Assembly: GCA_900313845.1 (NCBI GenBank)
Contig: OMTC01000043.1
Span: forward strand, 1-16,590
From: an uncultured Prevotellaceae bacterium
Lineage (GTDB): Bacteria; Bacteroidota; Bacteroidia; Bacteroidales; Bacteroidaceae
Reading direction: 5' to 3'
Length of the DNA: 16,590 nt
Program-made: the position numbers and the translations under genes
Notes under the pieces: model-generated
Told to the model about the DNA's origin: nothing
The model's input: the letters and a program-made list of their open reading frames with translations, nothing else
Database searches by the model: none
In this document: positions 7,784 through 16,117 of the stretch, piece by piece
Layout: every line of letters begins with the position of its first letter
How positions within the stretch are numbered: the first letter of the stretch is position 1

Positions 7784-9508
7784 TTAATAGTTCTTTTCCC
7801 ACAGGTCGCTTGATGAGTAAGCCGGATTCTGCTTCAGCAGTGAGTTTACTTCTATTTCGCTTTCAGCCACAGGCATGTAGAGGTAAGGTTCTGTGCGCAT
7901 CTTGGCGCTGACGGAAGTTCCTCCTGCCGTGTATTTGCGAGTCATCAAGTTCATCATGTCCTTGCTCACGTTTGGCATTGCCTTTCCTTGTTCGTTCTGC
8001 TGGGCGAGGGTAGTGGTGTAGTCCACGTTCGTCATGCGGCGATAACCGTAGCGAAGGAGGTCGTACCAGCGCTTGCCTTCGAAGCAGAGCTCGCGCAAAC
8101 GTTCGCTCAGCACGAGGTTTTCCATGCGGTCAACTGTGTTGTAGTTACCCCATTTCAGAGAGTCGCTCGCAAGGCTTCCTTCGTAGATGGAGCGGTTGTT
8201 CACAGCCTGAACGATATTGAATGCCTGACGAAGCAAAGTGTCAGTTTCATCCGTTGCCAGCTGAACCATTGCCTCTGCCTTCATCAGCATTACGTCGCTC
8301 AAGCGATACACGATGTAGTTCTGACGGAAGTTGGTGAAAGCACGGTCCGTTTCTCTTTCTCTGCCGCCTGCCGAAGCGGGATTACCCACCGACCAGTTGG
8401 TCTGTGTGCAGAGCTTGCGGATGTCGTATGACTCTTCGGAAGTACCTGCCTTATATACGTTCTCCACAAAGCGATAGTCGCCGTTCTTCTCATATACGTT
8501 GTTCGTTCCGCGCATACCGAAGATGGCAGCTGCACGCAGGTAGCCGTAAGTGGAGTTGTTGTTGGCATATTTGTAATAGTATTGGCAAAGAGCCGTATTG
8601 CTGTTGTTCGAACCATCGAATTGCAGTTCGAAGATGCTTTCTTCAGCATTCTGCTCAATGAACAGTGAGTTGTAGGCATCTTTACCGTCTTTCAGTGGAT
8701 ATTCTTTCTCTTCCAGTTCGAGTGGACCCGTCTTGTGCTGAGCCTTCTTCGATGCTATCACCTTATTACTATAGAAGATAGCTTGCTCGTAGTCGCTGTT
8801 GTTCTTCATGATTGAAGCACGCCACAAATAGATGTCGGCAAGCAGTGCATCCACACCGTCCTTGTTGAACCATCCCACACGGCGCCAGTCGTTGAAGGCT
8901 TCTGCCGAGATGATGTTGGTTTCTGCTTCCTTCAGGTCGTTGATGCAGCAGGTAAGCACGGAGTCAGGATTCGACTGAGGCAAGAGCAGGTTCTGGCTGC
9001 TGTTCATGAATGCCTCTCCTGAATAAGGTACATCGCGGAAGTTGCGAACCAAGTAGAAGTAGCAAAGAGAGCGGAGCGCCTTCATCTGTGCGCAGTCGGA
9101 TTTCCAGTCGCCTTCGGTATAGGAAGGGTCGATGTCAATCACTGCCTTCGACTTTTCCAGCACGATGTTGCAAATGTTGATAACGGAATAAAGGTTTGCC
9201 CAGTTGGCATAAGTATTCGTAATCTGAATGTTGGCAGCGTAGATTTCGTTCAGTGCTTCAGTCGTGGAATTGCTGATGGAATTCACGAGCACTAATTCAT
9301 CGGAACGGAAGTCGCCCCAGACAATCAGTCGAGTCATCAAGTCGGTGGAGAGCATGCTCTTGTAGGCACCATTCACCATCGACGATACATCCGATTTGGT
9401 CTGCCAGAAGTCCTCGTCAACAGTTTTGTTGTAAGGCAACAATTCAGTATCCACACAGGAACTGAGCATCAGACCCGTTAATATGATGATTGAAAGTATC
9501 TTTTTCAT
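7784..9508 (-). CDS. SusD/RagB-family surface lipoprotein SusD1 (574 aa)
   Basis: The signal peptide MKKILSIIILTGLMLSSC places the lipidated Cys at 18, followed by VDTELLPYNKTVDEDFW, the typical SusD N-terminus. Family landmarks in order: MVNGAYKSM; ALRSLCYFYLVRNFRDVPYSGEAF ('YF.LvR.F.dVPy'); GVDALLADIYLWRAS; YRLSDVMLMKAEAMVQ; RLRELCFEGKRWYDLLRYG ('EL.fEG.RW.DL.R'); and YLYMPVAESEIEVNSLLKQNPAY ('iP..Ei..N..l.QNPgY'). All are intact, and length is normal for SusD homologues. It binds substrate outside the cell and closes over SusC1, whose gene ends 82 bases upstream. Fas1-B follows after 18 bases. Oligosaccharide is the usual substrate class, but some SusCD pairs import peptides, so this remains open. 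Confidence 0.96.
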   Translation of the reverse strand: MKKILSIIILTGLMLSSCVDTELLPYNKTVDEDFWQTKSDVSSMVNGAYKSMLSTDLMTRLIVWGDFRSDELVLVNSISNSTTEALNEIYAANIQITNTYANWANLYSVINICNIVLEKSKAVIDIDPSYTEGDWKSDCAQMKALRSLCYFYLVRNFRDVPYSGEAFMNSSQNLLLPQSNPDSVLTCCINDLKEAETNIISAEAFNDWRRVGWFNKDGVDALLADIYLWRASIMKNNSDYEQAIFYSNKVIASKKAQHKTGPLELEEKEYPLKDGKDAYNSLFIEQNAEESIFELQFDGSNNSNTALCQYYYKYANNNSTYGYLRAAAIFGMRGTNNVYEKNGDYRFVENVYKAGTSEESYDIRKLCTQTNWSVGNPASAGGRERETDRAFTNFRQNYIVYRLSDVMLMKAEAMVQLATDETDTLLRQAFNIVQAVNNRSIYEGSLASDSLKWGNYNTVDRMENLVLSERLRELCFEGKRWYDLLRYGYRRMTNVDYTTTLAQQNEQGKAMPNVSKDMMNLMTRKYTAGGTSVSAKMRTEPYLYMPVAESEIEVNSLLKQNPAYSSSDLWEKNY

Positions 9509-9590
9509 ATTTTGATAGAGTTTGTTAGTTCTTGAGTCTTTCGAGGGGGAGTCCTCTGATTTCTCTGAGTCTCCAACTCAAAAACTTTGA
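9509..9590. repeat. SusC1-SusD1 gap with short inverted repeats
   Basis: In this 82-base gap 9519-9530 pairs with 9575-9586 at 10 of 12 positions, and GAGG 9543-9546 pairs with CCTC 9553-9556 inside. The AACTCAAAAACT tract resembles the octamer repeats of the SusC2-SusD2 gap. The GAGGGGGAGTCCTC core resembles the G-rich hairpin near 16387. A hairpin between susC and susD may set their relative expression (inference). No gene is present. Confidence 0.5.
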
Positions 9591-12500
9591 TTAGAATCCT
9601 ATGTTGATATTTGCTGTAAAGTACTTCGAACGTGGAGTTTGTGAACGGTCGGTTGCCACACCCCATGAGCCTACGCTGATTTCAGGGTCGGTACCGCTAT
9701 ACTTCGTCCAGCAATAGATGTTGTTGATAGAGAGAGATGCCTTCAAGCTGTTCAAGCCCCACTTCTTCACCTGTTTGCTTGGGAAGCTATACATCACCTG
9801 CAAGTTCTGGAAACGAACGAAACCACCATCTTCGATGTAGCGGTCGGAACCCTGCCAGTTGTAGCCCGTTCCGTACATAGCGCGAGGCATTGGCGTGTCG
9901 TCGCCATCCTTACGCCAGCGCCAGTTCACGGTTGAGCACTGGTTGTAGGTGTCGTACATCTTCTCAATCTGCATACGAGCGTAGTTGAACACCTTGTTGC
10001 CGAAACGGTACATGAAACGTGCCTTCAGACTCCAGTTGCCATACTTGAAATTGAAGTTGAAACCACCGTTCACCTTTGGCAGAGAGTTACCGATATACAC
10101 GATGTCGAGCGCGTTGATTTGTCCGTCGTTGTTGATGTCCTCATACATGGCATCACCACCTTGGAACGTGTAGGTCGAACTACCATCCTGATAGTTGTAA
10201 ACCAAGTGCTGAGGAGTGCCCTGATTCGTCATGAGCACCTTGCCGTCAGCGCCAATCACCACTGGGAAGGTCTTGCCTGCGGCGAGTTGTTCGTTAATCC
10301 AAGCCTCATACTGAGCAACGTTCAGATTGTTTTCCTTTCTGTAGTTCTCCAAGTAGTCGTAAGAGTATTGGAAAGTGCCCTTGTAGCGGAATCCATACAT
10401 CGAACCGAGTGGGTTGTTGAGCTGCACACGGTTGAGCAATGCACCGCGAGTGGTGGCAACCCATTCCTGATTGATGGAAGCCAACACGGTTGGGTCCATT
10501 TCCTTGATGAGGTTCTTGTTCTGAGCGATATTGAAGCCGAGACCGAAGCTGAATTTACCCTTCTTGATGATGTCTCGGGCATTCACGTTCAATTCCCAAC
10601 CTTGGTTGGTCATCTCGCCTACGTTTGCCCAGCTCAGAGATGAGAAACCTGTGGTGCGAGGAATACCCACACTCTGCATCAGCAGGTCTTTCGTATCCTT
10701 ATAATAATAGTCGAATTCAAAGTTCAACTTGTTTTCAAACATACCGAGGTTGAAACCGAGGTTCACACTGCTGGTCTTTTCCCAGCGCAAGTCGTCGAGC
10801 TTCAGCGCATCGAGCGATGCAGTGTTGGCTGCCGTACTTCCCACACCATAGTAGCCGTCCGAAGTGGAATAGGTGTTGAAGTACAAGTAGTCAGCTGAAG
10901 GAGCACGTCCGTTGATACCGTAGCTGGCACGCAGACCGAGAACCGACACCTTGAGTTTGTCCATTGTAGGACGCATGAATGGTTCGTCGCTGATGTTGTA
11001 GCGGAGGGAAACACCTGGGAAGTAAGCCCACTTGTGAGCAGGACCGAACTTGGAGTTACCATCGGCACGGAGGGAGAAGCCTAAGCTGTAGCGACCATCC
11101 AAATAGGAAGCGTGCAGGTTATAGAGCAAGTTCTGGTCAGCGCTACGGCTGTTGCTGCTGCTCATTGCACTGAGATAACCATCTGCCACAGTCGAGGTGA
11201 TGCCACCTGGCAACTGCTGCATGGTGTTGCTCTGAGCACTGCTCTTCGACTGATGGAACTCATACTGTGCCATCATCGTCACGGAGATGTTCTCGTTGTT
11301 GAAATGAGGCGTGTAGTTCAAGCGAGAGCGGCTACCAATGCGGAAGCGGTTGCTTTCTGAACTCTGGCTCATGTTGTAGTTTCCACTGGTCCACGAGTTG
11401 GTGCTCAGCGATGCTGGATACCAAGATGGTGAACTGTTGGAATAAATATCGAAGTCGATACGCTGCTCAATGTTCAAGCGGTGGGAGTGGTCGTCCGTGC
11501 CCAAGAGTTCATACTTGAGTGTGAAGTCTGGAGTCAGACGATAAGTCTTTTCCTTCGCCCATGCTTTGTTGGCAATAGCCACAGGGTTGCCAATCGCACG
11601 GATAGCACTGAGTCGGGTAGAGGAGAAGTTGCCTGCGTATGGGTCGCCACTTGGATTCATGATGTAGTATTCGTCCGTGTCGTTTCCGTTGGCATCCTGA
11701 CGATAGATAGCCATGTTTGGTGCCAAGTTCAGTGCCTTGCCGAGCAGGTTGTTCTTTGCCGAACCGTCGAAGTTACGGTCGTTGTTCGTGTAGGTGAGGG
11801 CGAAGTCCGTCGAGAAACGGATGCGGTCACTCACGTTGTAGTCGAGTGCAAGACGTGTGGTGAAACGGTCGAGGTTCTGCTTGATGATGGTACCCGACTG
11901 CTTGTCGTAACCAGCACTGATGCGGAAGGTAGCACGCTCACCACCACCCGTGAGGTTGAGGTTCCAGCTATGCTGCTGACCAAACTGACTGACAGCTTTC
12001 ACCCAGTCCGTGTTGTTGTTCCAGTTCTCATATTCCGACCAACTCTTGTCGTAGTTCAATTCGGCAAGCGTTGTCGTGGCAGTCGATGACTGGGAAGGAT
12101 TGTAGAATTCCTCCTTCATCATCATCGTGTAGTCGTCACCATTCAGCAGGTCGTAGCCCTTTGGCTGCCATGTGCCTGTAAACTTATAGTCGAAGGCAAC
12201 GCGTGTCTTACCACGAACACCGCGCTTGGTGGTGATGAGAATCACACCGTTCGCACCATTCGCACCCCATACAGCTGTTGCTGCTGCGTCCTTCAGCACG
12301 GTGATGCTCTGAATATCTTGTGTGTTCACAGAAAGGAGGGAAGCATATTCTTCTTCACCTGCATTCTGGAAGTCGAAGTTCTCGTCAGGGTTGTCGAAGA
12401 TTTTGTCGTTCACAACGATGAGAGGGTTGGCGTCGCCCGTGATGGTAGTCACACCACGCAAGCGCATCTGAGTACCAGCACCAAGGTTACCTGAGTTGGC

Positions 12501-12983
12501 AACGATGTCGAGACCTGCAATCTCACCCTGCAATGCCTCGTCGGCACTCGTGAAGGCAAGACCTTCCACGTCTTCCATGTTCATGGTCTGCTGTGCTACT
12601 GAAATTTCCTTCACAGGGATGCTCAAACCACCCGACTGAGTGCGGTTGGCTTTCACAACCACTTCCTGGATGGCAACGGCGTCGCTGCCCATCACTACCC
12701 TGAAGGTACGCTTGTTACCAATGTCGAGCACTTGTGTCTTGTTGCCTATGAACGACACAACGAGCTTGTTCTTTCCACTCTTGATTGGCATAGAGAAGTT
12801 ACCGTTGGCATCCGTGGCAGTAGCGTTCACGATACGGTTGTTCGCATCGCGCTCCACAACGTTCGCCATCATCACAGGACCGAAGTCGTCAACCACAGTA
12901 CCCGAGATGCGATTATCCGTCTGTGCCAGTGCCATCTGCACCATCGTGCAGAAGAGCAGTGCTATAGCTAATATCTTTTTCAT
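9591..12983 (-). CDS. SusC-like TonB-dependent outer-membrane transporter SusC1 (1130 aa)
   Basis: The start is the ATG at 12983, which gives a clean signal peptide (MKKILAIALLFCTMVQMALAQ, 1-21). An upstream ATG at 13010 would put polar residues in front and is rejected. Residues 25-105 form the carboxypeptidase-regulatory-like domain (ISGTVVDDFGPVMMANVV, ATDANGNFSMPIKSGKNKLVVSFIG). A TonB-box-like EVVV lies at 107-110. The plug (about 120-255) has RLRGVTTI, NPLIVVNDK and the SusC signature WGANGANGVILITTKRG (239-255). The barrel contains the SusC-typical acidic loop EDINNDGQINALDIVYIG and ends in Phe (ANINIGF), the usual outer-membrane insertion signal. It imports the substrate handed over by SusD1. 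It lies 177 bases after Fas1-A, in a gap full of short repeats. Barrel and plug are intact; the substrate is unknown. Confidence 0.97.
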   Translation of the reverse strand: MKKILAIALLFCTMVQMALAQTDNRISGTVVDDFGPVMMANVVERDANNRIVNATATDANGNFSMPIKSGKNKLVVSFIGNKTQVLDIGNKRTFRVVMGSDAVAIQEVVVKANRTQSGGLSIPVKEISVAQQTMNMEDVEGLAFTSADEALQGEIAGLDIVANSGNLGAGTQMRLRGVTTITGDANPLIVVNDKIFDNPDENFDFQNAGEEEYASLLSVNTQDIQSITVLKDAAATAVWGANGANGVILITTKRGVRGKTRVAFDYKFTGTWQPKGYDLLNGDDYTMMMKEEFYNPSQSSTATTTLAELNYDKSWSEYENWNNNTDWVKAVSQFGQQHSWNLNLTGGGERATFRISAGYDKQSGTIIKQNLDRFTTRLALDYNVSDRIRFSTDFALTYTNNDRNFDGSAKNNLLGKALNLAPNMAIYRQDANGNDTDEYYIMNPSGDPYAGNFSSTRLSAIRAIGNPVAIANKAWAKEKTYRLTPDFTLKYELLGTDDHSHRLNIEQRIDFDIYSNSSPSWYPASLSTNSWTSGNYNMSQSSESNRFRIGSRSRLNYTPHFNNENISVTMMAQYEFHQSKSSAQSNTMQQLPGGITSTVADGYLSAMSSSNSRSADQNLLYNLHASYLDGRYSLGFSLRADGNSKFGPAHKWAYFPGVSLRYNISDEPFMRPTMDKLKVSVLGLRASYGINGRAPSADYLYFNTYSTSDGYYGVGSTAANTASLDALKLDDLRWEKTSSVNLGFNLGMFENKLNFEFDYYYKDTKDLLMQSVGIPRTTGFSSLSWANVGEMTNQGWELNVNARDIIKKGKFSFGLGFNIAQNKNLIKEMDPTVLASINQEWVATTRGALLNRVQLNNPLGSMYGFRYKGTFQYSYDYLENYRKENNLNVAQYEAWINEQLAAGKTFPVVIGADGKVLMTNQGTPQHLVYNYQDGSSTYTFQGGDAMYEDINNDGQINALDIVYIGNSLPKVNGGFNFNFKYGNWSLKARFMYRFGNKVFNYARMQIEKMYDTYNQCSTVNWRWRKDGDDTPMPRAMYGTGYNWQGSDRYIEDGGFVRFQNLQVMYSFPSKQVKKWGLNSLKASLSINNIYCWTKYSGTDPEISVGSWGVATDRSQTPRSKYFTANINIGF

Positions 12984-13160
12984 ACAATTCTTATTAGTTT
13001 CAAGTCTCAAAAGATCTATTAAATCCTTTAAATCCCTGATTCAATTATCACTTTTAACAACGGAAATATCGGAAATTATTCGGAATATCGGAAATTTTTA
13101 GCTTCGCCGAGCTAAAGGTTCAGAAATCCTTTAAATCCTTTAAATCCCTGATTTTTGTTT
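12984..13160. repeat. Repeat-rich leader between Fas1-A and SusC1
   Basis: No gene. A 21-base direct repeat occurs exactly at 13021-13041 and 13133-13153, built on 9-base units AAATCCTTT (also at 13124-13132). Between the copies are four degenerate units beginning CGGAAT or CGGAAAT at 13061, 13070, 13081 and 13089. A 7-bp stem (13097-13103 with 13110-13116, loop TCGCCG) has no U-run on the minus strand and is not a convincing terminator. I found no clear TAnnTTTG promoter for SusC1 here, so read-through from Fas1-A is likely. Confidence 0.75.
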
Positions 13161-14282
13161 CTACAGTCGGTTGATGGCTTTGCGTCGCACATATTCCTTT
13201 TGAGCCTTCACTCTCGAAGCCTTCGTCGCCCATTCAGCGTCGTAGCGCTTGTTCTTGCTGTTGAAGAGTGGCTCAGTAATCTCGTGTACTGCACAGAACG
13301 AAGAAGTGGTGATGGCTGTAGCACTTGCTCGGTCTGAGTTGAACCAATAGTCGCGTGTCATGCGGTTGGTGAGTTTGCTTGGGTCGGTCGCGTCAATCGT
13401 GTGCTCCACGCCTGCCAAGTCCTTCACCACCAATTTCTTGTTACCGCCTGTGACGGTCACGTCGAGCGACACACCCACGTTGTCGTACGACAAAGTCTGG
13501 TAAGTACCGCCTTCCACCTTGTTGTCGGCATAGAGACTGATGCTCTGGAAGTGGAAACGACAGAAGTCGCGCATAGCCTTCACCTTGGTCCAGAGTTCTG
13601 ACTTCATGGCTTCCACCTTTGCTTCGTCCGTTTCTTCAAGACCTGCGGTGTAAACTGCTTCCACCTCTTCCCAATTAGGCAAACCTGCTGCGTATGCCTT
13701 TTCCATGGCAGCGTTGTCTGGAGCATAGAGTGTGTAGTTATAGGTGTTGAACATCTTCACGTTCTCGTCCAAGCAAGCCCGCTGAATCTTCGAGTCGCCA
13801 GTGCCGTATGTGCTGGTGAAGATGGTGTATTGGTCTTGCTCCGAAGTGCCAAACTCGTTCAGTGTAGCGTCGATGCCAATCCAGCTGAGGATGTTGTCAG
13901 CAGCAAAACCTGAACAGAGCTTGTAGAACTCGCTAAACTGACTGTGGTTCTGAAGCACCTTCGACACACTTTCCTGTGGAGCCTGAATCACGTGGTCAAT
14001 TCGGTAAGCATGACCGTTCTTTTCCTTGTAGTCCACCTCAATCTTCGATGGAGTGATGCCGTTGTAGAGCTGAGAAGCACCATACACATGGTTGCCTTCC
14101 TTGCCACCATCCACGTAGATTTCACCGCCGTGCTTCGTCTTGTAGTAGTTGTTGTTCATACCGATGGAATCGCCTTCCTCGAGAATCACGGTGTGGAAGT
14201 TCAAAATATCGGAGAGTGCAGACTTGATGCGAGCCAAGTGGTTCTGGTTAGTCAAACTCAAGGTGGCAATCAGGTCGCCCAC
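13161..14282 (-). CDS. Fas1-A, C-terminal part after the frameshift (end of FAS1 domain 3, FAS1 domain 4)
   Basis: The frame can be opened at a GTG (14282), but it plainly continues the preceding gene: the same frame upstream reads QAFKVQTYKYNPQTGE right up to the shift near 14330. It has no signal peptide. It completes FAS1 domain 3 (LARIKSALSDILNFHTVI, then HAYRIDHVIQAPQESVSKVL, the conserved domain end) and holds FAS1 domain 4 (SQFSEFYKLCSGF, YNYTLYAPDNAAMEKAY, ending AITTSSFCAVHEITEPLF). The tail is basic (KASRVKAQKEYVRRKAINRL). Rejoined, Fas1-A would be about 930 aa with four FAS1 domains. No ATG or ribosome site near the junction supports independent translation, so this half is probably silent unless the shift is an artefact. 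Confidence 0.75.
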   Translation of the reverse strand: MGDLIATLSLTNQNHLARIKSALSDILNFHTVILEEGDSIGMNNNYYKTKHGGEIYVDGGKEGNHVYGASQLYNGITPSKIEVDYKEKNGHAYRIDHVIQAPQESVSKVLQNHSQFSEFYKLCSGFAADNILSWIGIDATLNEFGTSEQDQYTIFTSTYGTGDSKIQRACLDENVKMFNTYNYTLYAPDNAAMEKAYAAGLPNWEEVEAVYTAGLEETDEAKVEAMKSELWTKVKAMRDFCRFHFQSISLYADNKVEGGTYQTLSYDNVGVSLDVTVTGGNKKLVVKDLAGVEHTIDATDPSKLTNRMTRDYWFNSDRASATAITTSSFCAVHEITEPLFNSKNKRYDAEWATKASRVKAQKEYVRRKAINRL

Positions 14283-15952
14283 TTCCCCTGTCTGCGGGTT
14301 ATATTTATACGTCTGAACCTTGAAAGCCTGGGGTCGATATAGTACTGGTCGAATGCCTCGTCGTCTGGAATGAAGAATGCGTAGTTGGCACTCATTGCCA
14401 AGAGGTAGAAGCGGAAGTCAATGCCCAAGTAAGTACGGTCCTGCACTGCCCAGTTCATCACGCGCATATCAGGATAAGAGGAAGATGGTGCCAAAACGGC
14501 TTGGTACTCGTCTGGAGCAATCATGTCCTTCAGGATATAAATCACACCGTTGTTGGCAAAGCGAATGTCGTACTTGCCCTCACCCTTCGTCTGCAGGTAG
14601 CTCATGTTCATACCCATGTTCTCGCTGGCATCGTTCGAAATGGTGGTGAACTTGCTTGGAACAGTGGCAACAAACGACGATTTCTGCAAGTTGCGCACAA
14701 AGGCAGTCAGAATCTGGTTGTTGGCAACGTGCAGCGAGTCGAGGTTCTCAATGAGGTTTGCCTCTGTGTTCTCCTTCTTGCCATAGATGTCGATGAGGTA
14801 AGCACCTGCACCACCTGGGAGGAAATACTTCTTCACGGCATCGTCGGTTGGAATAAACATGGCGCCGATGTCGGTGATGGTGTTGTCCAAGCCCGTATTG
14901 TAGGCACTGGCTGGATAATACTGGTTCCATCCTGGGTCGTAGGAAAGCACACCCGAAGTTGACAAGGTCTTGCCGTTAGGGTCAACAATCAGTGTGGCAT
15001 TCTGAGAGCGGGAACTCAGATAGCGTTTTTCAAAAATGGAGTCAATCTGCTGGTATCCGTTTTGGATAGCCCAAGCATTATAGTTGTTTGTGATGGTTGC
15101 GTTATAATAAGGTGCAGCATAGTAGTCAAGGATGTGGTTGAAAATCGTGGTGTTCTCACTGCGTGCCAGCACGTCAGCCATGTTGCCTGGTGGAACAAGC
15201 ACGTCTTTCACCTGATGGATGTAACCGTTCTTACAAGTCACGTCGCTCGTTATCACTTGGTCGTCGAAGATGTATGCACTACCCTCCGTGTAAGGAGAAC
15301 CCGTCAAGATGGCAAAGTCGCTCTGCTCACCGCTCACGGTGATGTTGTTGTTGAGCATGTGCTCACGAGTGAAGTGAACCATCATAGGGCGAGTGGCATC
15401 GCTCACGATGTACATGCCGCCGCTCTTCTGGCGATACTTGTCCCAATACTGATTGTTCTTTGGCAAGTCCTTGCCGTCGATGTGAGTCACCGAGTCGATG
15501 ACGCTGATGCTCGTCTGGTGCTTCACAGCCTGACCCTTCACCACGTCTGTCGTTCCACTCGATACGTTAGGCAGCATACTCAGCAGCAGCGAATTGTCGA
15601 TCATCGACGAATACAGCAGCAGCTTTTTCTGGGTGTTGCTCAGTTGCTCATAGCTCCGAACTCCCCAGATGTTAGATTGAAAGAAGCGGTCGAAGGCTTC
15701 GTCGTTCGCAGGGAAAATGGTCTTACTACCCGTGCGGCTCAGGGTTTCCGATTCGCCCAAGTCACTAATCAACTTCTTGTAGGTGTTGAACGTGCCTTGT
15801 AAGCCGTTTCTCGCTGGGTTCGACAATTCCTCGAAGATGCTTTCGCCCAAGAAACTTGGCTTGGAGTCGGCATCCACTTCTTCATACTTGTCCACACAGC
15901 TGCTCAGCAAAGCCAAAACAGCCAATGGCATCAATAAAAAGAATTTTTTCAT
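14270..15952 (-). CDS. Fas1-A, N-terminal part of a frameshifted four-domain FAS1 lipoprotein
   Basis: This is the first gene of the presumed operon. The signal peptide MKKFFLLMPLAVLALLSSC puts the lipidated Cys at 19, followed by VDKYEEVD, an acidic surface-export-like tail. FAS1 domain 1 is about 35-265 (FNTYKKLISDLGESETL, KTIFPANDEAFDRFF, KNGYIHQVKDVLVPP). FAS1 domain 2 is about 268-480 (MADVLARSENTTIFNHIL, GAMFIPTDDAVKKYF, NGVIYILKDMIAPDEY). Domain 3 begins at about 490 and reaches YAFFIPDDEAFDQYYIDP. After Pro541 the frame gives 19 unrelated residues (RLSRFRRIN...) and stops, while the -1 frame carries the expected continuation. The product would be a secreted but truncated surface protein with two whole FAS1 domains and part of a third. 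A promoter-like sequence lies 39-69 bases upstream. Confidence 0.82.
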   Translation of the reverse strand: MKKFFLLMPLAVLALLSSCVDKYEEVDADSKPSFLGESIFEELSNPARNGLQGTFNTYKKLISDLGESETLSRTGSKTIFPANDEAFDRFFQSNIWGVRSYEQLSNTQKKLLLYSSMIDNSLLLSMLPNVSSGTTDVVKGQAVKHQTSISVIDSVTHIDGKDLPKNNQYWDKYRQKSGGMYIVSDATRPMMVHFTREHMLNNNITVSGEQSDFAILTGSPYTEGSAYIFDDQVITSDVTCKNGYIHQVKDVLVPPGNMADVLARSENTTIFNHILDYYAAPYYNATITNNYNAWAIQNGYQQIDSIFEKRYLSSRSQNATLIVDPNGKTLSTSGVLSYDPGWNQYYPASAYNTGLDNTITDIGAMFIPTDDAVKKYFLPGGAGAYLIDIYGKKENTEANLIENLDSLHVANNQILTAFVRNLQKSSFVATVPSKFTTISNDASENMGMNMSYLQTKGEGKYDIRFANNGVIYILKDMIAPDEYQAVLAPSSSYPDMRVMNWAVQDRTYLGIDFRFYLLAMSANYAFFIPDDEAFDQYYIDPRLSRFRRINITRRQGKWAT

Positions 15953-15990
15953 AAGGATAATAGTTAGTTGAATGTTTGTTTAATTTGCCG

Positions 15991-16021
15991 CAAAATTAAA
16001 AAAAAATTAAGAGACATGAAA
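15991..16021 (-). promoter_or_regulatory. Candidate Bacteroidetes-type promoter for the operon
   Basis: On the minus strand TAATTTTG (15998-15991) matches the Bacteroidetes -7 consensus TAnnTTTG exactly. Nineteen bases upstream is TTTC (16021-16018), one mismatch from the -33 element TTTG. Transcription would begin near 15985, giving a leader of about 30 bases before Fas1-A. The spacer contains a run of T that, with the first base of the -7 element, makes nine identical bases (15998-16006). Confidence 0.6.
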
Positions 16022-16117
16022 CTTTGTTTAACACTTTACACGCATATATGTACTAATTTAAATGTTTTTGAACGATTTTTTGCTCCTTCCCAGTCCTCAT
16101 CCACGCTTCCTTATTTT
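16022..16117. other. AT-rich stretch with nothing recognisable
   Basis: I see no gene, RNA or clear site in this part of the upstream region. It contains an 8-base palindrome CATATATG at 16043-16050 of uncertain meaning. Confidence 0.6.

Noticed and set aside
12984..13010. Upstream ATG adding nine residues to SusC1
   Set aside because: The extra residues are polar and precede a complete signal peptide that starts at 12983.
13097..13116. 7-bp stem-loop as a terminator between Fas1-A and SusC1
   Set aside because: On the transcribed strand it is followed by an A-rich tract, not a U run, so it is not a convincing intrinsic terminator.
14330..14333. Programmed -1 ribosomal frameshifting in Fas1-A, and likewise near 4930-4938 in Fas1-C
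   Set aside because: Neither site has a canonical slippery heptamer (X XXY YYZ), and Fas1-C also seems to lack coding sequence at the junction, so deletion or error is more likely.
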